A stretch of DNA of 64,000 nucleotides from Promicromonospora sukumoe 327MFSha3.1 (GTDB lineage Bacteria > Actinomycetota > Actinomycetes > Actinomycetales > Cellulomonadaceae). Location of the stretch: assembly GCF_000385135.1 (NCBI RefSeq), contig NZ_ARQM01000010.1, positions 744,001 to 808,000 on the forward strand, given 5' to 3'. How positions within the stretch are numbered: the first letter of the stretch is position 1; each line of letters starts with the position of its first letter. The position numbers and the translations under genes are program-made. The notes beneath the pieces were generated by a model. It saw nothing but the letters and a program-made list of their open reading frames with translations, did not search any database and was not told the DNA's origin. Of this stretch, positions 41,765 through 50,434 are shown piece after piece.

Positions 41765-42651
41765 TTCTCCGTCCTGAGCAGGCGGAACTGGAGGTAGGAC
41801 AGGATCACGATGGCGACGAACAGCACGTAGCTCATCGCGGCCGAGAGGCCGTAGTTCCCGAACCCGAACTGGTTGAAGACCTCGTAGGCCACCGAGTTGG
41901 TGGCCCCGAGCGGACCGCCCTGCGTCATGACGAACGGCTCCTCGAAGAACTGCAGGTAGCCGATCCCGGTGATGACGGCGCAGAACAGCAGGGTGGGCCG
42001 CAGCAGCGGCACCGTGATGGACCGGAACTGGCGCACGGCACCCGCGCCGTCGATGGCCGAGGCCTCGTACAGGTCACGCGGGATGCCCTGCAGCCCGGCC
42101 AGCAGGATCACCATGGAGTACCCGACGTTGCGCCAGGTCGCCATCATGATCAGCGACGGCATGGCCCAGACCTCGTCGGTGAGCCAGCGCGGCCCGTCGA
42201 TCCCGACCAGGCCGAGGGCCGAGTTCACGATCCCGAAGTCGGGCTGCAGGAGGAACCGCCACACGACCGCCACCGCGACGATCGACGTCACGACCGGGGC
42301 GTAGAAGCCCACGCGGAACACGGACCGGAACCAGACCAGGCCCGAGTTCAGCAGGACCGCCAGCAGCAGCGCGATACCGAGCGTGAGCGGCATCGCGACG
42401 CCCACGAAGTAGAGCGTGTTGCCGGCGGCCTGCTGGAACTTCGGGTCGGCCAGCGCGGCCGCGAAGTTGTCGAACCCCACGAAGTTCACGGCCCAGGGCG
42501 TCCTCAGGTCCGCGCCGTGCATGTCGGTGAACGCCATGTACAGCGAGGACGCCACCGGGACCAGCATGAACACGGCGAACAGGATCGTGAAGGGCAGCGC
42601 GAAGCCCCAGGCGGCGAGGCCCGTGCGGCGGCGGCGTGCGGAGATGGCCAC
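41761..42651 (-). CDS. ABC sugar permease, MalF type
   Basis: 296 residues, six membrane helices. EAA loop DLYEASAIDGAGAVRQFRSITVPLL. GTG start 3 bp after the binding-protein stop. Forms the heterodimeric channel with the next gene. Confidence 0.93.
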   Translation of the reverse strand: MAISARRRRTGLAAWGFALPFTILFAVFMLVPVASSLYMAFTDMHGADLRTPWAVNFVGFDNFAAALADPKFQQAAGNTLYFVGVAMPLTLGIALLLAVLLNSGLVWFRSVFRVGFYAPVVTSIVAVAVVWRFLLQPDFGIVNSALGLVGIDGPRWLTDEVWAMPSLIMMATWRNVGYSMVILLAGLQGIPRDLYEASAIDGAGAVRQFRSITVPLLRPTLLFCAVITGIGYLQFFEEPFVMTQGGPLGATNSVAYEVFNQFGFGNYGLSAAMSYVLFVAIVILSYLQFRLLRTEK

Positions 42652-42654
42652 GGG

Positions 42655-43932
42655 TCAGTCCAGGCCTGTCCCGATCGAGGTGGCCGCTTCCTGCATCTTG
42701 GTGGCGGCCTCCTGCGGGGTCAGGTCGCCCGCGATGGTCTGCTCGATGATCAGGTCGAGCTCGTGCTCGATCTCCGACCAGGTGGGGATCGCGGGGGTCG
42801 AGCGCGCGGTCTCCAGCACGCCCTGGTACATGGCCACGGCCTCGTCGTCGGCCAGCGCCGGGTCCTCCCACGAGGACTGGACGGCCGGCAGGTCGTTCGA
42901 GATGCCGAACCAGTCGACCTGGACGGCCGGGTCGGTGGCGAACTGCACGAACTTCCAGGCGGAGTCGGGGTTCGCGGCGTCCGCGAGGACGGCGAGGTTG
43001 GAGCCGCCGATGAACGACGCCGTCGTCTCGTCGGCGGGCAGCGGCACCACGCCGAACTTGTCGGCGAAGTCGTCGCCCGCGGTGGTGAGCAGGTTGGCGC
43101 GCTCCCACGGGCCCGAGACGAACGAGCCGAGCTTGCCGTCGACGAAGTTCTGCACCTTCTCCTCCTCGACGAGCACCGGCGGGGCGAGCCCGTCGCGCAT
43201 GAACGAGGAGTAGTACTCCAGCGCCTTGACCTGGGCGTCGTTGTCGAGCGTGAACTCGCCGGCGTCGTCCAGGATCTCGCCGCCCGCCTGCCAGTAGAAC
43301 GGGAAGTACATCAGGGCGGTGGAGTTGCCGCGGGTCTGCAGCGCGATGCCGTGCTCGGCGCCGGCGTCCTGCAGGCCGGCCGCGAAGTCGGCCAGCCCGG
43401 CCCAGTCCTCGGGCGCCTCGACGCCGGCCTCCTCGGCGAGGTCGGTGCGGTAGTACAGCACGCGCGACTCGACGTACCAGGGCACGCCGTAGGAGGTGCC
43501 GTCGACCTCGGTGGTCTCCCAGGCGCCCGGGAAGAACGCCGAGGAGTCGATGTCCTCCGGCGTGGGCGCGAGGCCGTCCAGCCCCACGAACCCGCTCATC
43601 AGGGTGGTGCCGACCTGCATGACGTCGGGCACCTCGCCCGTGGCGATGGCCGTGTTGATCTTCTCGGTGGACGACTCCCACGGCACCGGCGTCACGTTCA
43701 CGGTGACGTCGGGGTTGTCGGCCTCGAACTGCTCGGCGAGCTCGGGCAGCAGCTCACCCTCGGTGCCCATCGCCCACACCTCGACGGTGCCCGTGGCGGG
43801 GCCGTCCGAGATGCTGCTGGCGCTGTCTGCCGTGGTGCCGGCCTCGTCGCTGCGGCCGCACCCGGTCAGGGCGAGGGCCAGCGTGAGGGTCGACGCCGTC
43901 GCCGCTGCGGCGAGGCGAGGTGTCCTGTTCAC
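42655..43932 (-). CDS. sugar-binding lipoprotein of the ABC importer
   Basis: 425 residues of the extracellular solute-binding family 1. Signal peptide with lipobox ALTGC (Cys at about residue 26), then VEVWAMGTEGELLPELAEQF and GNSTALMYFPFYWQAGGE typical of CUT1 binding proteins. The sugar specificity cannot be read directly. GTG 43932 has GGGAG 6 nt upstream. First gene of binding protein-MalF-MalG-GH1-glycosidase, divergent from a LacI regulator with two TTTCSGAAA-like sites just upstream. Confidence 0.93.
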   Translation of the reverse strand: MNRTPRLAAAATASTLTLALALTGCGRSDEAGTTADSASSISDGPATGTVEVWAMGTEGELLPELAEQFEADNPDVTVNVTPVPWESSTEKINTAIATGEVPDVMQVGTTLMSGFVGLDGLAPTPEDIDSSAFFPGAWETTEVDGTSYGVPWYVESRVLYYRTDLAEEAGVEAPEDWAGLADFAAGLQDAGAEHGIALQTRGNSTALMYFPFYWQAGGEILDDAGEFTLDNDAQVKALEYYSSFMRDGLAPPVLVEEEKVQNFVDGKLGSFVSGPWERANLLTTAGDDFADKFGVVPLPADETTASFIGGSNLAVLADAANPDSAWKFVQFATDPAVQVDWFGISNDLPAVQSSWEDPALADDEAVAMYQGVLETARSTPAIPTWSEIEHELDLIIEQTIAGDLTPQEAATKMQEAATSIGTGLD

Positions 43933-43953
43933 GATCACTCCCTTGTTGATCTG

Positions 43954-43984
43954 TTTCCGAAATTTCGAAGGCGAATCTCGGAAA
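43954..43984. promoter_or_regulatory. LacI operator candidates before the binding-protein gene
   Basis: TTTCCGAAA (43954-43962) and TCTCGGAAA (43976-43984), 22 bp centre to centre, 22-52 bp upstream of the GTG start. The first lies in a longer CGAAATTTCG palindrome. Confidence 0.55.
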
Positions 43985-44106
43985 GACCACGGGAGGTTAG
44001 ACGGGGCGCCGTGCGGTGTCAACCAGCCTGGTAGCACGATCTCAGGCCAGTTGCCCCGGTCTCCCAACGGTGCGGAGGCGAGTCACGCGATGGGCTACCA
44101 TCCTGG

Positions 44107-44128
44107 TTTCGGAGACAGATTTCGGAAA
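44107..44128. promoter_or_regulatory. LacI operator candidates before the regulator gene
   Basis: TTTCGGAGA (44107-44115) and TTTCGGAAA (44120-44128), 13 bp centre to centre; the second is the reverse complement of the site at 43954. Suggests autoregulation. Confidence 0.5.
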
Positions 44129-44146
44129 ACGTCCGACGGAGGACCC

Positions 44147-45154
44147 ATGGCAACCGACCAGCCGCACATCCCGCTCGCCGTCGTGGCGGCCGAGGCGGGC
44201 GTCTCGGTCCCGACCGTCTCCAAGGTGCTCAACACCCGCCCCGACGTGGCGGGCAAGACGCGGGCCCGGGTCACCGAGGTGCTGGAGCGGCACGGCTACG
44301 TGGTCCGCCCGCCGGCGGCCAAGCCCACCGGCATGATCGACGTGCGCATCGTCGACTTCGAGGGCACCTGGTCCGAGGCCGTCGTCCGCGGCGCCGTCGC
44401 GGGCGCCCGTAGGCTCGGGCTGGACGTCGTCCTGGCGGTCGAGCCCGACCCCGACGACTGCAGCTCCTGGGTGCGGCACGCGCTGGAGCGCGGCACCGAC
44501 GGCCTGGTCAGCATCGTCGCGGTGCCCGACGCCGAGGCGCGGCGCGCCCTGGAGCAGACCGGCACGCCGCTCGTCGTCGTCGACCCGCGGCAGCGGCCCC
44601 CGGAGGGGATGCTCAGCGTCGGGGCCACCAACTTCCAGGGCGGGCTGGAGGCGACGGCGCACCTGCTGTCGCTCGGCCACACGCGCATCGCGACCATCAC
44701 CGGCGCGCTGGAGCAGGACAACGCCATCGCGCGGCTCGCGGGCTACCGCGCCGCCATGATCCGCGCGGGCCTGACCACCGACGACGACCTGGTCTACGTG
44801 GGCGCCTACGGCGTCACCTCGGGCTACGAGGGCGCGCAGCGGCTGATGGGCCTGGACGACCCGCCCACCGCGATCTTCGCCAGCAGCGACGACACCGCTC
44901 TCGGGGCGCTGCGCGCGCTGCGCGAGGAGGGCCTCGTCGTGCCGCGCGACGTCTCGCTCGTCGGCTTCGACGACCTGCCGATCGCGCCCTGGATCGACCC
45001 GGCGCTCACCACGGTGCGGCAGCCGCTGGCCGAGATGGGCGCCACCGCCGTCGACCTCGTGCACCGGGCCCGCACGGCCAGCGGGCACACCCTGCGCACC
45101 GAGCTCGCCACGAGCCTCGTGGTGCGGGCGTCGAGCGCGGCGCCGGCCCGCTAG
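44147..45154 (+). CDS. LacI-family transcriptional regulator
   Basis: 335 residues. LacI-type helix-turn-helix ([20 protein letters not shown]), then a periplasmic-binding-like effector domain ([55 protein letters not shown]). Divergent from the sugar importer operon and very likely its repressor, released by an imported sugar. ATG 44147 has GGAGG 5 nt upstream. The arrangement mirrors CebR with cebEFG-bglC of Streptomyces, but the candidate operator differs from the known CebR box. Confidence 0.93.
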   Translation: MATDQPHIPLAVVAAEAGVSVPTVSKVLNTRPDVAGKTRARVTEVLERHGYVVRPPAAKPTGMIDVRIVDFEGTWSEAVVRGAVAGARRLGLDVVLAVEPDPDDCSSWVRHALERGTDGLVSIVAVPDAEARRALEQTGTPLVVVDPRQRPPEGMLSVGATNFQGGLEATAHLLSLGHTRIATITGALEQDNAIARLAGYRAAMIRAGLTTDDDLVYVGAYGVTSGYEGAQRLMGLDDPPTAIFASSDDTALGALRALREEGLVVPRDVSLVGFDDLPIAPWIDPALTTVRQPLAEMGATAVDLVHRARTASGHTLRTELATSLVVRASSAAPAR

Positions 45155-45207
45155 GCGAGCGCCGGGCCGGTACCGGGCTGGGCTGGGCCGGGCCGACGTT
45201 CCGCGGA

Positions 45208-45972
45208 CTACCGCTGCGGGCGCCGCGGCTTCTCGACCTCCGGCAGGGGGAGGCCGCCGGGGCCTTCCTCGGCCGTCGGGATCGGGGGCTCGCCGCGGGC
45301 CGCGCGCTCCTTGGCGCTGGCCGCGTACGCGTCCACGTACTCCTGGCCGGACAGCGACAGGATCGCGTACTCGATCTCGTCGGCCACGGCGCGCAGCACG
45401 AACTTGTCGGTCTCCATGCCCTTGTACCGGCTGAAGTCCAGGGGCTCGCCGATCACGGCGCCGAGCGGCATGAACGCGGGCACGGTGCGGCCCACCGGCT
45501 GGGCGACGTCGGTGTCGACCATGGCGACGGGGATGACCGGCGCGCCCGACTCGAGCGCCATCCGCGCCACGCCCGTCTTCGCCTTGTACAGGCGGCCGTC
45601 GGGGCTGCGGGTGCCCTCGGGGTAGATGCCGAACAGGCTGCCCTCGCGCAGCACGCGCAGGCCGGTGCGCAGCGCCGCCTCGCTGGCGGCGCCACCGGAA
45701 CGGTCCACCGGGATGACGCCGATGCCGGTCATGAACCAGGCCACGATCTTGCCCTTGAGGCCCTTGCCCGTGAAGTAGTCGGACTTGCCGAGGAACGTCA
45801 CGCGGCGCTTGATCAGCAGCGGCAGGATGAACGAGTCGATCACCGCGAGGTGGTTGCTGGCCACGATCGCGGCGCCGCTGCGCGGCACGTTCCTGGCGCC
45901 GACGACCCACGGCTGGTACGCGAGGCGCAGCAGCGGGCCGACCAGCACGTTCCTCATCACCCAGTAGAACAA
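45208..45972 (-). CDS. 1-acyl-glycerol-3-phosphate acyltransferase family
   Basis: 254 residues, PlsC-type. Catalytic ASNHLAVIDSF (NHx4D), substrate-phosphate block GIYPEGTRSPDG, and a third block VIPVAMVDTD. The last 30 residues are Pro/Glu-rich. Attaches a second acyl chain in phospholipid synthesis, or acylates related glycerol lipids; the M. tuberculosis neighbour Rv2182c is similar. TTG 45972 with AGGAGG 5 nt upstream is a strong start. Confidence 0.92.
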   Translation of the reverse strand: MFYWVMRNVLVGPLLRLAYQPWVVGARNVPRSGAAIVASNHLAVIDSFILPLLIKRRVTFLGKSDYFTGKGLKGKIVAWFMTGIGVIPVDRSGGAASEAALRTGLRVLREGSLFGIYPEGTRSPDGRLYKAKTGVARMALESGAPVIPVAMVDTDVAQPVGRTVPAFMPLGAVIGEPLDFSRYKGMETDKFVLRAVADEIEYAILSLSGQEYVDAYAASAKERAARGEPPIPTAEEGPGGLPLPEVEKPRRPQR

Positions 45973-46015
45973 GATTCCTCCTCAAGACCCGCCCCCGCGG
46001 GCCCCCCGACGACAA

Positions 46016-46021
46016 TAGAGT
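46016..46021 (+). promoter_or_regulatory. -10 hexamer TAGAGT, leaderless type
   Basis: 6 nt before ATG 46028 and next to the GTG at 46022, which would otherwise be a possible start. Confidence 0.55.
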
Positions 46022-46027
46022 GTGCCC

Positions 46028-46765
46028 ATGGCCGCATCGAACACCGACGACCGCGACGACGACGTGCCCGGCGACACCCCACGCGAGCTGGGCGACGACG
46101 ACGTGGCCTCGCGCTGGGCCGACATCGTCGCCACGCTCGGCGACATGGACGTATCCCGGGCCGACGGCGAGACCGGCGGCACGGAGAAGTCCGCCGCATC
46201 CTCTCAGACATCGCGGTCCGATGACGAGGGCAGCGACGACGACGGCGCGCGCGGTCCCGCTGGTGGTGAGCGTGCTGGTGGTGATGGTGCCGGGAGCGAC
46301 CGGGCCGGCGGCGACCGGGCGGGCCGCCGTCAGGTCGGGGGCTGGAGCGACGGCGGCTGGGCCGCCGGCGACTGGACCACGAGCGGCACGGAGGCCGACG
46401 GCGCGGCCGGTGCCGACGAGGAACGGGCGCGGACGCGCCCGGACCAGCCCTCCGGCCCGCGCGACTGGCCGCTGTCGCCCGAGGCGGAGGCGCAGGAGGA
46501 GGCGGACTCGCACTTCACGCCGCCCGAGCCGCCCGCGCTGCTGTCCCGAGACCCGCTGCTCACGATGGCGTGGAGCTTCGTGGTGGGCATCCCCGTGCTC
46601 GCGGTGATCGGCATGATCGTCTCGGCGGCGGTGCCGGCCGTCTCGATCCCGCCGCTCGCCGGGCAGATCGGGCTGGGCCTGTTCGTCGCCGGCCTCGGTG
46701 TGCTGATCTGGCGCATGCCGCACCAGCGCGACCCGGACGACGACGGCCCCGGCGCCGTCGTCTAG
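46028..46765 (+). CDS. two-helix membrane protein with long disordered head
   Basis: 245 residues. About 165 N-terminal residues are low complexity: acidic at first, then Gly/Ala/Asp-rich, with SRWADIVATLGDMDV the only ordered-looking segment. HFTPPEPPALLSRDPLLTMAW leads into two membrane helices (about 180-205, 212-232) and an acidic tail. Function unknown. Divergent from plsC with 55 bp between starts. Ends 11 bp before palindrome copy C. Confidence 0.72.
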   Translation: MAASNTDDRDDDVPGDTPRELGDDDVASRWADIVATLGDMDVSRADGETGGTEKSAASSQTSRSDDEGSDDDGARGPAGGERAGGDGAGSDRAGGDRAGRRQVGGWSDGGWAAGDWTTSGTEADGAAGADEERARTRPDQPSGPRDWPLSPEAEAQEEADSHFTPPEPPALLSRDPLLTMAWSFVVGIPVLAVIGMIVSAAVPAVSIPPLAGQIGLGLFVAGLGVLIWRMPHQRDPDDDGPGAVV

Positions 46766-46776
46766 AAGGTTCGTCA

Positions 46777-46820
46777 ATGTCAGACGCTCAGATCACCCGG
46801 GTGATCTGAGCGTCTGACAC
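46777..46820. repeat. 44-bp palindrome family, copy C
   Basis: Perfect 42-bp palindrome (46778-46819) between convergent genes, 11 bp past the upstream stop. Base changes relative to copy A are matched in both arms. Confidence 0.92.
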
Positions 46821-46861
46821 GTTCTCGGGCGTGTTGAGCGGGAGATCTTGCGCCGGAGAAA

Positions 46862-47806
46862 TCAGCGGCGCGCGAGGTCCGCCGCGCCCACGATGCCCGC
46901 CTCGTTGCCGTGCAGGGCGAGCTCGATCGCGGCCACGGGCCGGTGGCCCATGGCGGACAGCTGCGCCTCGAAGCCGCGGCGCACCGGGCCGAGCAGCAGG
47001 TCGCCGGCCGCGCCGACGCCGCCGCCGATCACGATGAGCTCCGGGTCGAGCAGCGCAGCGACGGACGCGGAGCCCTCGCCGATCCAGCGGCCGAGGGTCG
47101 CGAGCAGCTCGACCGACAGCTCGTCGCCCTCCTGGGCGGCCTCGGTCACCATCCTGCCGCGGATCTTCTCCGGGTCGCCCCCGGCGAGCTCGAGCAGGCG
47201 TCCGGCCTGGTCCACGCGCGCGACGGCGGCGTGCTGGGCGTCGCGCTCCAGGGCGCTGCCCGAGGCGTACTGCTCCCAGCAGCCCTCGTGGCCGCACCCG
47301 CAGTAGTGCCCCTCGGGCACGACCCGCATGTGCCCGACCTCGGCGGCCATGCCCCACTTGCCGCGCACCAGGTCGCGCTCGGAGATGACGGCGCCGCCCA
47401 GGCCGGTGCCGACCGTGAGCATCAGCATGTCGGTGGCCTCGCGGCCCGCGCCGAACCGGAACTCGGCCCAGCCGGCGGCGTTGGCGTCGTTCTCCACCAC
47501 GATCGGCAGGTCGGCGTCCACCAGCTCGGCCACCTTCGCGGCCAGCGGGTACTCCCGCCAGGCGATGTTGGGGGCGAAGTTCACGGACGTGCGGTCCGGG
47601 CTGACGAAGCCCGCCGCGGCCAGGCCGATCGCGCCGACCTCGTGCTCCTTGACGAGCTCGTTGCACGCGTCCGCGATGGCCCTGTCGATGTGCGCGACGT
47701 CGTCGGCGTCGGTCTCCCGGCGCACCTGGGCGAGGATCTGGCCCTCCTCGTCGACGACTCCCACAGCGATCTTGGTGCCGCCGATGTCGACCCCGATGGC
47801 GTGCAT
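46862..47806 (-). CDS. glk: ROK-family glucokinase
   Basis: 314 residues. Phosphate-binding GVDIGGTKIAVGVV, catalytic Asp in VVENDANAAGWAE, the ROK zinc motif in GHYCGCGHEGCWEQ, and adenosine block VIGGGVGAAGD. Phosphorylates glucose, whether from ATP or polyphosphate cannot be told. It would feed glucose released by the GH1 and GH13 enzymes of the neighbouring locus into glycolysis. ATG 47806 has GAGG close upstream. Divergent from the acyl-CoA ligase gene. Confidence 0.93.
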   Translation of the reverse strand: MHAIGVDIGGTKIAVGVVDEEGQILAQVRRETDADDVAHIDRAIADACNELVKEHEVGAIGLAAAGFVSPDRTSVNFAPNIAWREYPLAAKVAELVDADLPIVVENDANAAGWAEFRFGAGREATDMLMLTVGTGLGGAVISERDLVRGKWGMAAEVGHMRVVPEGHYCGCGHEGCWEQYASGSALERDAQHAAVARVDQAGRLLELAGGDPEKIRGRMVTEAAQEGDELSVELLATLGRWIGEGSASVAALLDPELIVIGGGVGAAGDLLLGPVRRGFEAQLSAMGHRPVAAIELALHGNEAGIVGAADLARR

Positions 47807-47931
47807 TCGTCCTCACGTTCTCTCGTTGCGCGACGGCCGCGTGGACCGTCGAAAAGGGGGCTGCACCGAGAAGGTGCGCACACCCAGGGTAGCGACCGCG
47901 CGGAGTGCAACACGCGGAGTCCGTTTCCCGG

Positions 47932-47937
47932 TATCTT
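47932..47937 (+). promoter_or_regulatory. candidate -10 TATCTT of the acyl-CoA ligase gene
   Basis: Would give a leader of about 28 nt containing the GGAG ribosome site; -35 unclear. Confidence 0.4.
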
Positions 47938-47971
47938 TGCAGGCACGGTCAGTACTGCCACTGGAGTCAGA

Positions 47972-49804
47972 ATGGACGAGATCTTCAGCCCGATCCTCAT
48001 CGAGCTGCCCCCCACCTCCAACCTCAACGACGTTCTCGCTGAGCGGGTCGCCGCCGGTGCCGGCAAGCCGATGATGGAGGTTCCTGCGGGGAAGGGCGAG
48101 CCCTGGCGGGTCGTCACCGCCGGCGAGTTCGACGCCCAGGTCGTCGCCGTGGCGAAGGGCCTCGTGGCCCGCGGCATCGAACCGGGGGACCGCGTGGGCA
48201 TCATGTGCCGCACGCGGTACGAGTGGGCCGTGCTGGACTTCGCGGCCTGGGCCGCGGGCGCCGTGCCGGTCCCGGTCTACGAGACGTCCTCGGCCGAGCA
48301 GGTCGAGTGGATCCTGTCCGACGCCGAGGTCAAGCTCGTCTTCGCGGAGACCACGGCCAACGCCGACACCGTCGCCGAGGTGCGCGACGCCTGCCCGCTC
48401 GTGACCGACGTGCTCGTCATCGACGACGGTGCGCTCGACGCGGTCGCGGCCGAGGGCAAGGACGTGCCCGACGACGAGATCACCCGCCGCCGGGCCATCG
48501 CCGGCCTGGACGACCTCGCCACGATCATCTACACCTCGGGCACCACGGGTCGCCCGAAGGGCGCCGAGCTGACGCACCGCAACTTCGCGTCGCTCGCCGT
48601 GAACGCCGTCGAGGCCGTGCCGGAGGTGTTCGCCAAGGAGGGCGGACGCACCCTCCTGTTCATCCCGATGGCGCACGTGTTCGCGCGCTACATCCACGTG
48701 CTCGCCGTCGCGGGCGGCGTCGTCACCGGCCACTGGGGCAACACCACCACGCTGGTGGACGCCTTGGGCGAGTTCAGGCCGACCTTCATCCTCGCGGTGC
48801 CGCGGGTGTTCGAGAAGGTCTACAACACGGCCGAGCAGACGGCGGCGGCCGGCGGCAAGGCCAAGATCTTCCACTGGGCCACGGCGACGGGCATCGCGTG
48901 GTCGCGGGCGCTCGACACGCCGTCGGGCCCGGGGCTGGGCCTGCGGCTGCAGCACGCGGTCGCCAGCGCGCTGGTCTTCTCCAAGCTGCGCGCCAAGCTC
49001 GGCGGCCGCGCGGAGTTCGCGGTCTCCGGCGGCGGCCCGCTCGGCGAGCGCCTCGGGCACTTCTACCGGGGCCTGGGCCTGAAGGTGCTGGAGGGCTACG
49101 GCCTCACCGAGTCCACGGCCCCGACCAGCGTGAACCGGCCGACGGCGACCAAGATCGGCTCGGTCGGCCTCCAGCTCCCCGGCTGCGGCGTGAAGATCGC
49201 CGAGGACGGCGAGATCCTGCTCAAGGGCCACCACATCTTCCGGGCGTACCACAAGAACGAGGCCGCCACGGCGGAGTCGTTCACGGACGACGGCTGGTTC
49301 CGCACCGGCGACCTGGGCGTGCTGGACGACGACGGGTTCCTGACGATCACCGGCCGCAAGAAGGAGATCATCGTCACCGCGGGCGGCAAGAACGTGGCGC
49401 CCTCCATGCTGGAGGACCGCATCCGCGCGCACGCGCTGGTCAGCCAGTGCGTCGTCGTCGGCGACGGCAAGCCGTTCATCGGGGCGCTCTTCACGCTCGA
49501 CGCCGAGGGCCTGCCGGGCTGGCTCAAGATGCACGGCAAGCCGGCGATGTCCGTCGAGGAGGCCCGCAAGGACCCGGACGTGCTCGCGGCCCTGGACGGC
49601 GCGGTGCAGCGGGCGAACAAGTCGGTCTCGAAGGCCGAGTCGATCCGCAAGTACACGGTGCTCGCGGGCGACCTGACGATCGAGAACGGCTACCTCACGC
49701 CGAAGCAGAGCGTGAAGCGGGCGGTGTTCCTCAAGGACTTCGACGCCGACGTGGAGCGCCTGTACGCGGACAAGAACAAGGAGAGCCTGCACCTGCTCAA
49801 CTGA
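47972..49804 (+). CDS. long-chain fatty acyl-CoA ligase (FadD15-like)
   Basis: 610 residues, ANL superfamily. ATP loop IIYTSGTTGRPKGAELTHRN, then VSGGGPLGERLG, EGYGLTESTAPTSVNRP, the hinge GDLGVLDDDGFLTITGRKKEIIVTAGGKNVAPS and a C-terminal Lys in GYLTPKQSVKR. Activates fatty acids to acyl-CoA via acyl-AMP. ATG 47972 is preceded by GGAG. Corresponds to fadD15 of the recalled M. tuberculosis gene order. Followed by a near-perfect 46-bp palindrome. Confidence 0.94.
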   Translation: MDEIFSPILIELPPTSNLNDVLAERVAAGAGKPMMEVPAGKGEPWRVVTAGEFDAQVVAVAKGLVARGIEPGDRVGIMCRTRYEWAVLDFAAWAAGAVPVPVYETSSAEQVEWILSDAEVKLVFAETTANADTVAEVRDACPLVTDVLVIDDGALDAVAAEGKDVPDDEITRRRAIAGLDDLATIIYTSGTTGRPKGAELTHRNFASLAVNAVEAVPEVFAKEGGRTLLFIPMAHVFARYIHVLAVAGGVVTGHWGNTTTLVDALGEFRPTFILAVPRVFEKVYNTAEQTAAAGGKAKIFHWATATGIAWSRALDTPSGPGLGLRLQHAVASALVFSKLRAKLGGRAEFAVSGGGPLGERLGHFYRGLGLKVLEGYGLTESTAPTSVNRPTATKIGSVGLQLPGCGVKIAEDGEILLKGHHIFRAYHKNEAATAESFTDDGWFRTGDLGVLDDDGFLTITGRKKEIIVTAGGKNVAPSMLEDRIRAHALVSQCVVVGDGKPFIGALFTLDAEGLPGWLKMHGKPAMSVEEARKDPDVLAALDGAVQRANKSVSKAESIRKYTVLAGDLTIENGYLTPKQSVKRAVFLKDFDADVERLYADKNKESLHLLN

Positions 49805-49811
49805 GGTTCCT

Positions 49812-49857
49812 CGCTGGCCGAGCTTGTCGAGACCGGTCTCGACAAGCTCGACCAGCG
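49812..49857. terminator. 46-bp near-perfect palindrome between convergent genes
   Basis: 23-bp arms (49812-49834 with 49835-49857), one mismatch, no loop spacer. Core GAGCTTGTCGAGACC. Starts 8 bp past the ligase stop and ends 22 bp before the acetyltransferase stop. Confidence 0.85.
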
Positions 49858-49879
49858 GGTGGGTGAGCTCCCGGCAGGT

Positions 49880-50425
49880 CTAGCCGTTGGTGAACGAGAT
49901 CCAGGTGTCCGGGGCGACGTCCGGGCGGCCCGGGACGGCCCGGTGCTCCTCCGTCCACGCCTCGCCGACGGCGTCCGTGGCCACCGTGCGCCAGAACCGC
50001 ACCGCGGGCGCGTTGGCGTCCTGGAACGGGACCTCCCACGACCCGGGGAAGCTCTGCAGCACCTGCGCGGCGAGATCCCGGCCGACGCCGATCCGCCGCA
50101 CGCCGCGGACCACGAAGAACGAGCTCAGCACCCGGGTGGGGCCGTCGAGGCCGCGCACCAGCGCGAACCCGACGGGGGAGGCGGCGCCGCCCGCGGGTTC
50201 CAGGTGCGCGACGGCGCCCCGCCATCCCGGGTCGGTGAACGCCGCGTCCAGGCGCTCGCGCCGGAACTGGCCGCTCGGGTCGGGCAGTGCGCCGGAGACC
50301 TCGGACATGTCGTGCCGGAACAGGAGCCAGAGCCGTTCGAGCACGGGCCGGTCGGCCGGCGTCGTCGGGCGGACGGTGAGCCGGGCGGGGGTGTCTGCTG
50401 GGGTCGTCTTCGCTGAGTTCGTCAT
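49880..50425 (-). CDS. GNAT-family acetyltransferase
   Basis: 181 residues. LTVRPTTPADRPVLERLWLLFRHD opens the fold, and the acetyl-CoA loop region is RRIGVGRDLAAQVLQSFPG, then FQDANAPAVRFWRTVA. Substrate unknown. ATG 50425 was chosen; ATG 50449 in frame would add eight residues but its codons lie in a hairpin. The leader ends in a stem followed by CTTTTTGTT directly before the start codon, an odd position for a terminator-like element. Confidence 0.83.
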   Translation of the reverse strand: MTNSAKTTPADTPARLTVRPTTPADRPVLERLWLLFRHDMSEVSGALPDPSGQFRRERLDAAFTDPGWRGAVAHLEPAGGAASPVGFALVRGLDGPTRVLSSFFVVRGVRRIGVGRDLAAQVLQSFPGSWEVPFQDANAPAVRFWRTVATDAVGEAWTEEHRAVPGRPDVAPDTWISFTNG

Positions 50426-50434
50426 AACAAAAAG

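Noticed and set aside
44042-46777. 911-codon minus-strand open frame spanning the LacI and plsC genes
   Set aside because: It crosses the genuine plsC frame and divergent promoters; composition is shadow-like.
16907-46820. 44-bp palindromes as operators of one regulator
   Set aside because: Positions track stop codons rather than promoters at all three sites; the terminator or repeat-element reading fits better, though operator use is not excluded.
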